A DNA stretch of 64,000 nt from Megalonaias nervosa (Eukaryota; Mollusca; Bivalvia; Unionida; Unionidae). The translations under genes and the position numbers were made by a program. The DNA lies in assembly GCA_016617855.1 (NCBI GenBank), contig JAECUM010001821.1:117278-181277 (forward strand), given 5' to 3'. Every line of letters starts with the position of its first letter. Position 1 is the first letter of the stretch. The notes below the pieces were generated by a model. That model saw only the letters and a list, made by a program, of their open reading frames with translations, was not told the origin of the DNA and ran no database searches. Below, in pieces: positions 25,301-40,300 of the stretch.

Positions 25301-28300
25301 TGACTTTAGTAATTTATACACTGATATATACATTGCAGTATTTTGTTGTAATCAGGTATTGAAAAGCACAGGTCTTACACTGCATCTTTTAAATTCTCTT
25401 TTCTTATAAAAGGGTAGGGGACATTAATTAGAATGGAGGCATTAATTATTGAATATAGAGTATAAAAAATTTCAAAAGTGCACAAATAATCTACTCTGTG
25501 GATTGTATACAAAAACATATATATATTAACCTTTATGTGGAGAGAGAGAGAGAGAGAGAGGTTATAAGCAGAAAATTTCCTACTTACAGTCTTGATTCAC
25601 AGGATTCACCTGTTGCTGTCCAGCACCACCAATCTGGTTGACTAGGTTCTACAACAAGACATACATATACACATCAGAGTACATGAAACTCACAAACATA
25701 CATGTAGCAGATGTACATTTCCACATTCTATACAAACTTCACTTCAACAGGCTCCAGGTCCTACAAATCCTTTGCCTGAAGTCCAGGATATACCTGAACA
25801 CTGAATAACCAGTTCTCCCATGTTGATCTCAGGTATTGTATGTAGTTGCTTATAAGCAGATTCCAACTGCAAACTGAAGAAACCCAGAGATGCCATCATA
25901 TAATGTGCCAGCAGATCCAGGTCTATACAATGTGTTAAAAGTAATCAGTAGAACAAACAACACTGACTCTATCTGCCAGCGCATTATGCAATGGAAGATC
26001 AAGGCCTATGTGGTTTGCAGTTACTTCTGAAATTTTATCTTGCAGTACTTCATGTTTAAATTTATTTAGTAGAGGGGTATCTTCTGAAAGTTTTTGTGCT
26101 ATTCTTCATTTTCTAAGCTTTACTTTTAATAGGTACCATAAAGCCATCACCGTCCTGATGTGCCATTAAATGCTAATTTACACCAATACATACCATAAAG
26201 CCATTACCGTCCTGATGTGCCATTAAATGCTAATTTACACCAATACATACTAACAGAGATGCAGTCAATCATCCAGTTCAATGATTCTATCATAAAAAAG
26301 CTTGAGAAATAAATTTAAAGACAAATTTACCCAAAGTCAGCCATGGACAAAATATAGTTCACAGCGATCCAATTTGGTGATGAAAAAGTAGTACTCAAAC
26401 TGCATCTTCTCATAAAGTTTCAACTATTTATGTCAATCTGATTATAATCAGATCTCCACTGTTATACATGAAGATCTGACAGCAACCACTTAGGGGTCAT
26501 GTTCTGGCAACCTATGTTATTACCATAATCGCTAATTTTATCAGCATCATGTTTAACACTACAGGCTTATATCTTTGTGTTTGGAGACTGAGCATGTGTA
26601 TGAAGAGCATGACTGTGTAACGAATGATATGATTCACTTTCAGATTTTTGAAAGATGCATTTCCAGTGGCTAATTTAAAGGTCACCAGAACATGACCCCT
26701 AAGCAGTTGTTATCTTCACGTAGGATTTTAATCAGATTGCTATTTATGAAATAACAGTATATAGGCAGGGTGCAAAAGATCTATTGCATCATGAGCAAAA
26801 TGCAAATACTTAACCCAAGCTGGTAAAATGTATTTCACAGTAAGATTCTTTTGTGCTAAGGGATTCGTGCATACAATTTAGTTTGAGGATTCTAGCATGA
26901 ACAGAGCTTATGAAATAAACTTAAAACAAAAATTTAACCTTGTGATGAGAGTGCACTTATTAAATTGCAACCTCTCACCAAGTTATATGATTCCAGGTGT
27001 AAAAGAATTCACAGAGTGTGCAAAAACCCTAACCTAAATACGATAAGAATGTATAACTAATATACATTAATGAACAAAGTTATCCCCCTCCTAAGGAGGT
27101 AGGTGCTATGAAACCCACTCCAAACTGTTGCTTCAGAATTTGGAAGAAAGAATGGTTGACATTCGATGAAACTGTATATACATGTACTGTGATAAATTAA
27201 TTGATGAATTTATCAACTAACTTTTTAGGAGGGGATTTGTTTTGATTTATTGATCTGTACCTTTCTGTTGTTGCAGGTGTACATTTATGTTGTTGCAGGT
27301 GTACATTTAAACCAGGGTCTTCAATTATTTTTATATCATCTGTTTACATTTTTTGAATGCTGTAAATTACACATACAACAGTTATTCTGTCAAATCGATA
27401 TAATGAGACCATGTTTACTATAATGTTCTGTACATTTGACCAATAACCGTTTCTTCTCTCCAATGTTCAATGTCAAACATGTATTTTATGATGTCCTCCA
27501 TCTTTGTTTTGGATGAAATTTTTATGTAGGAGTTTATTATGTCTGCCATCATTGTTCGTGAGGAAATCTGTGTATTGGAGGCACCTCCAGTTTTCAATGG
27601 GCTGCAGTTTTCAGCTGCAGTTATTGTTTATCGTGCCTTACATTTTTGTTAGAAATATGGACTATTTTGGTGGAGTGTTACATCATGTAGTGCAATTGAA
27701 AGTGAAAAATAAAAAGGCATATCGTACACAACAGTCCGTTTTTCTCCTATTGACAATGGGATTGTTTCAAATTAAATTTTTTTATTGTACAAATCATCTT
27801 CCAAAAGTGGTAAGGAATGTTATCAGAAAACTGAAATCAATTTAAATTCATCATATTTGAAAGTATACATTATTTTCTGTTGTGTAAATATTTAGTAAAT
27901 TTCTGTACTAAAAATATTAAATCAGTGGCAAATATATTATAGCATAGATTAATTATTACAACAGCTTGGTACTGAGCCTCCATAAAACTTGCATTATTTC
28001 AGTACATTATTTATTTCAACAAATGGTTATCCACTTCAGGTGGTAATTTTTTAAAAAATTTCATTGCTACTGGGACTTGAATGTTTCCCCTATGAAGATT
28101 CTTGAACTGTACTAGTGAACTGTTTGCTATCACTATTATTTAATACAATTTGTCTAGACTGTTGGTTATTATGGCATCATAAAATATAGGGATCATAAAA
28201 AGAAATGTAAATTCTGTTACATTAATTTATTAACAAACAAAACATGTTAAGACTTGAGTAAATCCTTTCTTTCCTCATTCAGATTTTCTGTTGTCTTTAT

Positions 28301-31300
28301 AACTGCATAGATATAGTGTTTCTTGACATACATTTACCATTAGTTCCTTTAATAACCCACTTGGACTTCATCTGTTTTCAAACAAACTTTCTACAAAACC
28401 ACATCACTATACTGCAACCAATTTAAGGTTTCGATTAAACCGTTGCTGAAGTCCTGACAAAGGAAGTAGCTTGCTACATAAAAATGAGCTTATGCTGAAA
28501 AGTAAACATGAGTAAGCATGTTACAATATCTATATGCTTTCACCTGTGTGGACACCCATACCAAGGTAAGTACAATAGCATACCTCTACTTTGTACAGGT
28601 GAACTAATAAAGACGAAAAAAAAATTCAAATCCTAAAAATATGAAGTCCAAGTTTTGATATTAAACTGACTCTTCTAAAAAGTTCAAGACTATCTCAGCC
28701 AGAACATCATTATTAGATGCATGAAAGGACTAAAGATTATCTCCACAAGTCACTGCTTGCAACAAGCAGGAGGGCCCACAGGCCCAATTCTACAATGCCG
28801 AGCCTGAAAAAGGAACCTAAACTGTCAATACATTATGTGACAGCAGCCAACAGGCAGGAGGGCCCATAGGCCCAATTCTACAATGCCGAGCCTGAAAGGA
28901 ACCTAAACTGTCAATACATTATGTGACAGCAGCCAACAGGCAGGAGGGCCCATAGGCCCAATTCTGCAATGCTGAGCCTGAAAGGAACCTAAACTGTCAA
29001 TACATTATGTGACAGCAGCCAAAAGGCAGGAGGGCCCATAGGCCCAATTCTACAATGCCGAGCCTGAAAGGAACCTAAACTGTCAATACATTATGTGACA
29101 GCAGCCAACAGGCAGGAGGGCCCACAGGCCCAATTCTACAATGCCGAGCCTGAAAGGAACCTAAACTGTCAATACATTATGTGACAGCAGCTCTGCATTT
29201 ATGCCGATCCAAGAGGCTACCTATTATACATAAGCATTAAGCAACAGCAGATCTAAGCCTATTCTGATCCAATTGGGTTCTTGTTATGCACAGGTATCAT
29301 GTGACAGCAGAGCTGGATCTATTCTGATTCAACCATAAGCATGTAACAGACAAGCATTATATGACAGCAGATCTGGGTCAATGCTGATTCAATTAGGTGC
29401 CTGTAATATACAAGCATTGTGTTACAGCAGATCTGGATCTATGCTAATCCAACTGAAAGCCTGTAATAGACAAGTTTCATGTGACAGTGATCTGGGTCTA
29501 TGCTGACCTAATTGAAAGCCTGTAATAGACATGCATCATGTGACAGTGGATCTGGGTCTATGCTGATCTAAATGGTTGCCTGTAATAGACATGCATCATG
29601 TAACAGTGATCTGGGTCCATGCTGATCCAACTGAAAACCTGTAACAGACATGCATCATGTGACAGTGGATCTGGGTCTATGCTGATATAACTGGGTGCCT
29701 GTAATAGACATGGATCATGTGACAGTAATCTGGGTCTATGCTGCTCTAACTGGGTGCCTGTAATAGACAATCATTGTGATAGAGGATCTGGGTCTATGTT
29801 GATCTAAATGGGTGCCTGTAATAGACATGGATCATGTGACAGTGGATCTGGGTCTATGTTGATCTAAATGGGTGCCTGTAATAGACATGGATCATGTGAC
29901 AGTGAATCTGGGTCTATGCTGATCTAAATGGGTGCCTGAAATATACATGCATCATGTGATAGTGACTCTGGATCTATGCTGAGTGGGTGCCTCTTATACA
30001 CAAACAAGTAATTCTGAAGGTCTTTTTCAAAATGGCCAAATAGGTACAACCTTTCACTTTTCTGTTTAAAAAAAGGACCAAATTGAAAATGACTACCATA
30101 ATCCATGACAACATATGCTCAGTTATTTTGAACAATAAATGCACTTCAATATTGTAAGGATAATTTGTAGCAAATCAATCATATTTTCAAGTCATTGTGT
30201 CAAGTGTGGGCAATTTTGTACAAATCATTGTGGATAAAACTGGTACAATGTTATCCTTTATCTAGTTCACCTTATATTGGCAACCCCAGTCTAACATGAC
30301 AAGATGACAGTTTACCTGGAAATCTTATGAAACTGTTGACCAAGTGTAGAATTTTCATTGCAGCATCAATACATGTCATCTGATTGCAACACATTTTATA
30401 TATTGTAAAAGCTAATAAAATTATCTATAATGAGCATGTTTTCTTTGTACATTTGATGCTATATTAATGGAATTATTACTTTATAATCATCGAAAGTAAC
30501 AGGTTTCATGCGTCATTGGAAATAAGCATTGATCATGCCGCGGTTGTGTGACACCTCTCTTCTTTCTTACAAAATGCAGTTTATTAAAACTTCATGAATA
30601 TACATGAAATTTTCAATCCAATCAGAGGAGATGTAAACAATTTGGTCAGTGGTTGTAGCACGTTCCTATGATATTCCTACAGAACTAAATAATCCCTCAA
30701 ACTTTATGCAGATTTGACCAAAAGTTTGGCAATTTAAATAAATGCATCATATATCATCAAAATTGGCATATTCCCAGCTTTATTTTGACACCAAATTGAT
30801 ATATCGGAAACATTTATAAACCAACTGCAACGAGCATTGAATTGTAAAACATCTGAATCTCCGTGTCGACATTGTCCGCTATATTTGAATTTTGCTAACA
30901 GCTGATAACAAAGTCAACTTTTTCACAACTGATGTTCCAAAACTAAACTTATTATTAATTTCGTACAAATTTGTGTGCCAGAAGAACATGGTAAGATGAT
31001 TTTTTTAAAAATAGTTTTTGTCGTATTAATGCTTGTTGTATGGTTTAGACAGTATACAGTCACAAAATGAACAGGCAAAGCATAGATTTTCATCCACTAT
31101 TAAAAGGCTCAAGTTGTCGATGCTGTAAATATCTGAACTGACAAATGGTAATCGGTTTTAAAATATGTTTAACCTTATATTCATTATGTTTTGCGTTTGT
31201 TTAAATTCTGTAATGGGACAGTGTCTGATGAAATAATGATTAAAAAATTGCATCACTATCAGACAAATGCCAAGTTTTGGTACGACAATTTTTTTTTTTT

Positions 31301-34300
31301 TACTTTGACGAGTGTAGCAAATTAACTACACACACACTTAAAGTGGGTTCTTAAATTCCCAATGCAGTGATAACATTTGATAGGATCAATAATGTTTTCA
31401 AAATACAAAACAAACAAATACAAAGTCTGAAAGTGATAAATTTTTTTGCAGGTATATGATATTGAAACGTTAGTTCTAAGTGAAAGATGGCTGCATTCCC
31501 TGGTCCATTCTGCAAGGAGCTAAATGTAACATCACAGGATTTAGAAGATGAAACCAACTTGAATCCTATTATGAACTAACAAATGGACTTGTACTTGAAA
31601 TAAATTCATACACTGAACACCATGGCAAAGACTCATATGCCTTGTTCAATATTATTTCAAAGTTGAACTCCAACTTCGAATGTGTGAATGTGAAATCTCT
31701 TAAAACAAAAGTTAGTAGAGTATGTAAACAGAAAAAAAAAACTTGTTGGCAAAAAGAAAGTTCCTGGGTTTAAAAATGTAAAGGAGCTAATGAGTGCCAC
31801 ATTCAGCCCATATCTGACCACTAAAAAAACTGAACAAACATCGTTTTGTGATGAAGCAGTTCCAAAGGAAACTATTCAGCAGATGGAAAATGAAAATTTA
31901 AGCAAAAATAATTTTTGCACTAAGAAGAAGGCGGTTGGTATCAGACAAGTGATAATCTTGTTGACAGTGAAGACAATGATGATGATGATGATGAACATTG
32001 TTTCAATGACAGTTATGAATAAACATTTTTGTTGTTTTCGAAGTTGTTTTACATACAAACTATTGCTAATGTGGTATATTTGTATTAACTGCCATAAAAG
32101 TTGAAAATGTTTATATGCTTTTCATTTATAAATAAAAATACTGAAGTCGGACAACAGATTTAATGAGAGCAATGAATTCAGTAGGAAAAATGATATCAGA
32201 ATATCAAATTTCATAATAATATCTCCAAAAAAACATAAAGTTATAACACTGTTTATGGAAAGAATATTTTACCTCGGTTAAATGATTGCCACATAATCTG
32301 AATACATTTATATTAGACACAAATTCTAGAAATCTGTAAATATTTTGGAACTTAAAAAGGTGCATAACTTTTTTTCTAATAGAGATATTTAATAAATGAA
32401 ACTGTTTTGGAATGCTGTTAAACAGAGCTATATGAAGAAATCAAGTGTTTGCAGTTATTTCAATATCAGAAAAATGACTGGGGGTGCTACTTATATCAAT
32501 AAACATTTCTGCAAATGAGATTTCATTACCAGTAATAAACATATTACATTGCAGAATATTACCCACAATGACATGTAGAGACAAAGCTGATTTGTATGCG
32601 AATTTCTGCTTCACAAGTTTTCAACTGTACCTGTACAAAATAACTGCACTCTCAAGCTGTCAAAGTATGTAGTTATCACTTTAATTCGGTGAAGTACTTT
32701 TCTGAGTAAAAGGACTGGAAAGATGTACCCATTAAGCTGTGTTGAATGATATTTAACACAAACCTGAAGTCCGTGATTCTGTGCTATGTTCTGAGGTCCT
32801 CCTAGATTTTGTACTCCATCCTTTAGTATACCCTGGACACCCTGTCCCTGTTGGTTTAATACACCCTTATTGGCCCCCTGGTCATGTCTTTCCCCCAAAA
32901 GGTCCACTTCCTGTGCACGGAATGCCCCTCTCTGTTGGTTGAAGGTTCCATCCAATGGCTGCAAATTAGCACCACCACCTTGCTGTACATTAGTTCCGCC
33001 TCCCTGAGGTATATTAGCTCCACCTCCCTGAAGTACATTAACTCCTCCCTGCTGCATATTCATAAATCCACCTTGCTGTCCAACCCCTTGCTGCTTCAGC
33101 TGATTAATTATATTTTGTTGCAAAATGAGCTGATTCTGAAATGTAAGGTATATGCACATTTCTTAAATTATGTGCTACAGGATGAATAAGAAAGAGAAAT
33201 GGCCTTAAACTTCAGTGAAAATTAACTCGAAATTTTTCACTAATAATTACACTGGAAGTTTTTACCTGTATCTTATATATGTCATCTAGCAACTCATGAA
33301 CAAGAGGAACTGATACTCTACTGGCCAGAAAGGACATCCAGGAGTCCATGAGATGTTTATACTTCTTCTGTACTTCTATTCTTTTAACTTCTGAGTAATG
33401 AAACCAACTCTGATACTCTTAAGAAACTCTAACATAGACAAATTTGGTAACAAAAATATTCTTTATTTATATTTAAATGAATACATTCACAAGATACCTG
33501 TAAGTGCAGTACACAATTCTTTGCCATGGCCTTTAAACTGGATTGTGATATCATGGATAGAACATTACTGAGTCTGTCTCAGATAATATCAAGATACGTC
33601 CACAAGCAAAGTTTGACCTTGAATGTGATATGGATAGAACATCAATGAGTCTGTCTCAGATAATATCAAGATATATCTACAAGCAAACTTTGACCCTGAA
33701 TGTGATATCATGGATAGAAGATCACTGAGTCTGTCTCAGATAAAATCAAGATACATCCACATGCAAAGTCTGACCTTGAATGTGATATGGATAGAACATT
33801 ATTGAGTCTGTCTCTGATAATATCAAGATACACCCACATGCAAAGCTTGACCTTGAATGTGACAAGATTGAACATCATTGAGTCTGTCTCAGATAATATC
33901 AAGCTACACCCACAAGCAAAGTTTGACCTTGAATGTGATATGGATAGGACATCAATGAATCTGTCTCAGATGATATCATGATACATTCCACAAGCAAAGT
34001 TCGGTTAAATCTGCTATTCATATTTTGGGTTAAAAAAATTGTTTTTGATTTGGCATCACTCAAGCTATGTTTCAGATATAAATATAGACCAGATCTGACA
34101 ACATTTATGGTTGCTTGTGTTATCATGCTTATCAGCAAGAACAGTTAAAAATATATATTAGGAACTTTAACCTTAAATTCAATGTGCTAATTTGTCTACT
34201 GGAATGGAACTAAATACAAAGTCTGATCAAAAGTCATTTGTATATGTACAAGTCACTGTCCTCATAAGCTCAGTTAAATACCATAATACAACCAATGACC

Positions 34301-37300
34301 TCTGACTTGACTTAAAGGTCAATCAGGTCTGGTTTTCAAAACTCATTCACAAAGGTCCTATGATCAGATTGCCACAATTTACATATTGCAGAAAGTGTTT
34401 TATTGAAAACTTTGTATCAATGTCACCATTCGCTGAAGAGTAGTGATATCAAGATTTTCTAGGTGACCACTCTAGTACAGACTCTCAAGTCAGCGGAGCA
34501 CTATTTTAATTCTGAACCAGCTATATCATGTCCATATTGCTTATCTAAGTGTTTTAGTGAACACACTATGCCAATATAACCTTCTGTTCCTGAGGAGCAG
34601 CCATATAAAAATTTTCAAAATGGCTGTCAAGGCAGCCATTTCTGAAGACTGGATCAGCAGAGCTTTAATACAGGAACAATTGAATATTAAAGGAAAGAAT
34701 TTTTTATGTTGATATGATCAGTCATGCTGGAGATATACAGCAGCAGCTATAAGAATATTTTACACAATAGCCTGCTTTGCTGGTCATTCTGGAAGGTCAT
34801 ACCAACATCATTTTCATTTAGGACCAACTACAGTAAAGATTTTTTTTATAGTATTTCACTGGGAACTGGGATCTGTATAACTATGCTATTGAAAAACATT
34901 GTATCCAAATTCATCATTTATTTTTCAAAATGTCCATGTCCATGTCAATAACATTGGGCATGCATGTAGTAAACAAATTATTCTGGTACGCTTACTGTCA
35001 TGTAAAAATATATGTGAACTCACATGCACAGGTAATTAAATTTTCAAACAATATACCTTTGTACAAATACATCTTTTCATTAAAAAATGATAAACAAAAG
35101 TTTTAATATCAACATTAATTATTAATGTACGTGTACCAGCCAGTTAATCATAAAGATCACTTTTATGTGAAAATGTCTTTGTTCAATAACTTAACTAGTT
35201 AATTAGTACTTTATTTATTTTGATGAAAAGAAATTGTCAAGTCATCTTTTTCTTTGTATTTTTTGTGCATGTGTTTAACAACTGCAGATGCTCATTAAGA
35301 ATATCAGGTGTGCCATTCAGAGCATGTAGATACACTATGATATCTGCTATACTATTTAGAACCTCTCTTGTTCTAGAGTCAATGACTACTATCATCCTCA
35401 CAATTCCTGCAGCAGAAACAACTGTTGATTCCTGGTAATCACTAATTTCACAAAGAATATCTTCAACTGCTGGTATCACCAGAGGCGGACTTACCGTTGG
35501 GCAAAGGTCGGCAATTGCCTTAGGCCCCAAACTACCAAGGGTCCTGTAAAACGCCTCATAAACTTATGGTTATGATTTGTTGTCTTACTTTTCACCAATT
35601 AATTATATATCTAAACATCGATAAGCTAAAATGCTATCCGAATGTTTCATTCATGATGAGTATCTCCCCCCCCCCTCCCCACTACATTGGTTGTGGAGGG
35701 CCCCATGCCTGTGTTTGCCTTAGGCCTCAAAATGACTAAATCTGCCACTGGGTATCAAAGATGTGACCCTGTCACTATAGGAATGAACATAATCTGAGAA
35801 ATCAACGTCATTACTGGACCCAAGAAGGCATAATGTTCTATGTACCTTAGCAATGGGATCATCATCATCATCATCACTGCTATAACTGGAAATAACATTT
35901 GTTTCCTCACTAAATCCAGCCATAACAAAACAGTGTGCAATACATTCTGTGGGCACATCATGGCATGCACATTTCTTTTCATGCTTTAATGATTCTAAGT
36001 TAGTAATTATGAATGAGGTGTGAGTATTATGCCTTTTTTATTTACGCTGTTGTTTACCTGACTTCGGTGTGCCAGGTCATAAAAGCATTTTGGTTAAGGT
36101 TACTTTCTCTGGCAGACACACAAATCAAACACTATAACCAATTAGACATTTTAACAAACTAACATTAAAATAAAGCTTTTGGAATATATATAGCTGTTAG
36201 GAATTTGACTATGGAAAATGAAATGTCTGATGGAGGTCTGATCAGCACCATATTTATGTTAGGGCAAAGTCTTTACGTGACAATGTATCTCAATATAACC
36301 ACCCTGAATGTTCAGAAGTAGTTGCAAATGCAATGTTTTCAAGATGGTGACCATGGTGGCTATGTTAGAGGTCTGGTTGGCACCATTTTCATTTATCAGC
36401 AACAAAACCGAAAATAGATGTATCATAAGTCTTTTAGTGAAAATCCTATCTTGTTATGACTATAAGTAGTCATAAGTAGATTTCCAAGATAACCATCATG
36501 GTGGCTATATTGTTTATCCAAGGGGCACCATTTTTGTTTAGGACCAACTAGACACTGGGAAGAAAGTGTGTAAAATTGTATGGTACTCCCGCCCATAGTT
36601 TAAGAGTAGTGATAACACACTTGTTTCAAAGGCAAGATGCCACCAGACAGATGGATGACAGGCCATCACTTGAGTTCTTTTGCTCTTTGACCAGCAGAGC
36701 TAAAACTTCATAAAAAAAAGATCTTATTTAATTTTTCATCTGATCTAACTCCAATCATTTTATACCCCAATGTGGTGGGATGTGCAGGATTCTCTATGAA
36801 TTTGTCCTTCTATCTGTTTCACTATCTTGTGACGACAACTAATTACAAAATATTTTACTGGTTGCTATAAAACTTGGTACATATGATCATCTGAAGATGC
36901 ACATACTGTTTAACAACCCTGTTCCTGTAATTTCTGTAAGAGTTAGTGCCCTTTCCAAACTTACATGTGGATGTAATATACAATGTATGACAATTTTTTT
37001 TGCTGACACCACTAGAGAGTAAGCTTTGTTATTCCTTAATATTTAGCTCTTACTAAGCATAAGCATTGGTCATGTTAAATTATTTTACATAAACCTGCAA
37101 TCACATTAAAGTGCTGACTCTATTTGGGTTTAATTTTAAGATTCACTGATAAACAAGGAAAGCCTGAGTCACCCTTTAAAGATCCTTATACAGTGATAGA
37201 TAATGTGCAGCTATAACTTGCTACAGTTTGTGAACTTCATTTCTATATTAATAAACTTTTGAATAAATAAATTACTACTTGTTTTGACTGTTATTTTATT

Positions 37301-40300
37301 TAGAGAAAGTTTTAATCATTAAAAAAATATAGAAAATATAAAAATTAACAAAAATCAGTATTTTCATACAGCTAAAATGCTGACAAACAATAAAAGCTAC
37401 ATGCATACAAACAAAATGGATATTTGAGTGAAGTTTGCAATAAATAAGAAATGTATCCAGATGCCACAAATGCTCTCACCAAAGATGGTATGATAAAAAA
37501 AAAAATAAACCTTGGTTTGAGATGGAAGGGAAACTTCTGAGCCAAGCACAAACAATAAATGAATTGATTTTTTTGTAGACCTATTTCTTCTTGATATTAT
37601 GCAATGTCCCAAATTTGAACTAATCTATAGAGACTCCAAAAGTTATCAAGGTCAAGTCAAGGATAAATTAAATTTGCTGCATATAGGACAGACCTACAGT
37701 GTTATATATGGTCAGAGATAACACTATTTGACCCTCCATACAAAATTGTGGGACATAATAAAACAAAAAAGTCCCAAGTATCCTGATGCCCCTTTTACAA
37801 CATGTATAGTCATGTGATTGGACATGTTTTGTTTAATCATTATTACTTAATTTATTTTAATTCTAGACTTCTGAGAACCAATTAAATGTGATTTCACATC
37901 AATAACCACATGTTTCATTCTCTGGAACCTGCCTTACATTTCACTTCTGGAATGGACAGTATTTTGTCATCAAGTGAGTTTCCTTTATAAACAGGTTTCA
38001 ATGTAAATCAACTATTATAGGTCACCAGACTGTCCTCTACTAAATCAATTACTAAATGGCACCAGAATGTTCTCTGGTCTTTGATTAATATTTGGTTTCC
38101 CATTTTCTCTAAGTTCTGCATGAACAATAAGACTGTTCCGTAAGGGATTTATGGACTGATTTCCTGTCAATGCTACATTTTTGTAGATTTTGGAGAATAA
38201 ACAGTTACAAGCTTAGTCTAGATTGAAATCTCACCTTTTACCTTTCAAACAGTATGAATTTCAGTATTAATAAATCAGATCAGTTATGTTATCCAGTTCT
38301 GTACAAATAAGAACACATTTGTTATTCAGTTCTGTACAAATAAGAACACATTTGTTATTCAGTTCTGTACAAATAAGAACATGTGTTATTCAGTTCTGTG
38401 CAAGTCAGATCACATTTATGTTATACGGTCCTGTATAAATCAAATCAAGTGTATGATATCCAGTTATGCACAAATCAGATCATATTTATGTTACCCAGCT
38501 GTATAAAAAACAAATCACATTTATGTTATCCATTTGCATATGAAATCAGAATGCATTTAAGTTATCCAGTTGCATACAAATCGGATCATATTTAAGTTAT
38601 CCTGTTATGTACAAATCAGATAAAATTTGTTATCCAGTTATGCACATTTTTATGTTATTCAGTAATTTACTTTAATAAACCACTTACTAGGCTCTGCAAT
38701 TACCTTCAAATGAGCAAATGAATAAATGAATTAATAAATAAATTACTGGGCTTGAATATGAACAGAAATGAAACATGTTCAGCAGTGTGAAAATATTTGT
38801 CAGAGTGCAATGGAAGAGTTAAAGCCCAAGGGTTAAAAGTCTTTCCAAATTGCTCTGGCATACATCTGCACACAGCCATTGCTCTTGTATAAAATTTGCA
38901 CACAGCAAATTGCTCTGGCATACAATTTGCACACAGCAATTTGCTTTGGCATACAATCTGCACACAGCGAATTGCTCTGGCATACAATTTGCACACAGCA
39001 AATTGCTCTGGCATACAATTTTCACACAGTGATTTGCTCTGGCTTATATTTGCATACATCAATTTGTTCTGACATATTTTCACACAGCAAATTGCTCTGG
39101 CATACAATCTGCACACAGCAATTTGCTCTGGCATATATTTGCACACATCAATTTGTTCTGGCATACATTTGCACGCAGCAAACTGTGTACAAGAATTATT
39201 TTTACATGATTAATGATGCTGTTAAACACGCAATGCAGATAATGCATCTTTAAAAAAAATTTTCCTTGGTAGACATGACATGATCACTAATATCACACTA
39301 GTAATAATAAGCTTTGTGATCATGTAAAAATAAAGAGTTGTAATATTTTGAAATATTTCATGAATGAGATTCTCTTTCTGAAATAGTGACAAACAGGTCA
39401 AACACATTGCTTTTTGATACAGATCTTTCTGAACCTGGGAATTCAACGTCCAGCAAAAGAGGAGGTAAGTAAAGTGATTTGATAATATGGGTTGATAATA
39501 TGGGTCTCTTTAACTGATAACCATAATATTTTCCAAGTTTCATGGCAATTCACAAAAAACTGAGACTAGTTAACATAATGAGACTGCATCATACAATGCA
39601 TCATACTACAACACAAAAAGGGCAATAACTCTAGAAACAAAAGTTCCTCAATGGGATTTGTGCTCTATTAGCTGAAAAGAATTTCCAGGAATCCAAGATA
39701 AGACAATTTCTTTTATTTAACTAAGTGCTGAAACCATTTGGTGGCTGTATTGGATGCAAAACCAGCACTATTTTCATTAGGATCAACTGGCATCATAAGA
39801 AGCATTATTTTGAAAAACCCATTTTCAAGATAGACACCATAGTGACCATACTGGATGTCAAATTAGCACTATTTTTATTCTGAACCAACCAGACATCTTC
39901 AGAAGCATTTAGTAAAAACTCGTGTTTATATGACCATCTCTTCAGGAGAGGTAGTGATAATGGTAATAATGGCAGCAATATTGAATATCAGATAACAATA
40001 TTTTCATTTAGTTCCAACCAGACATCATAAAAATTCTTTCATTGAAAACCTCCTGTTGATACAATCATCTGATCAGAAGGAATGGTGATACAAAGTTTCT
40101 CAAGACAACTTCCATGAAGGATGTCAGATTGTCACAACTTTAATTTAGGACCAACTAGACATCTTTTATTGAAAATCCCATCTTAATACAATCATCCTTT
40201 CAGTAGTTGTAGGAGAAATATGATTTTCAAAATATCAAGATATCATAAGAAGTCTTTTAAATAAAAAACCCATGTCCACATGACCATCCATTTGGTAGTA

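Noticed and set aside
27504..27845. 113-codon plus-strand ORF
   Set aside because: AT-rich composition, no splice or promoter signal, no recognisable motif.
36054..36104. Splice-bounded 51-nt segment ([16 protein letters not shown]) upstream of the split ORF
   Set aside because: Both splice sites look good, but its phase does not join the ORF at 36036 or any main-gene exon.
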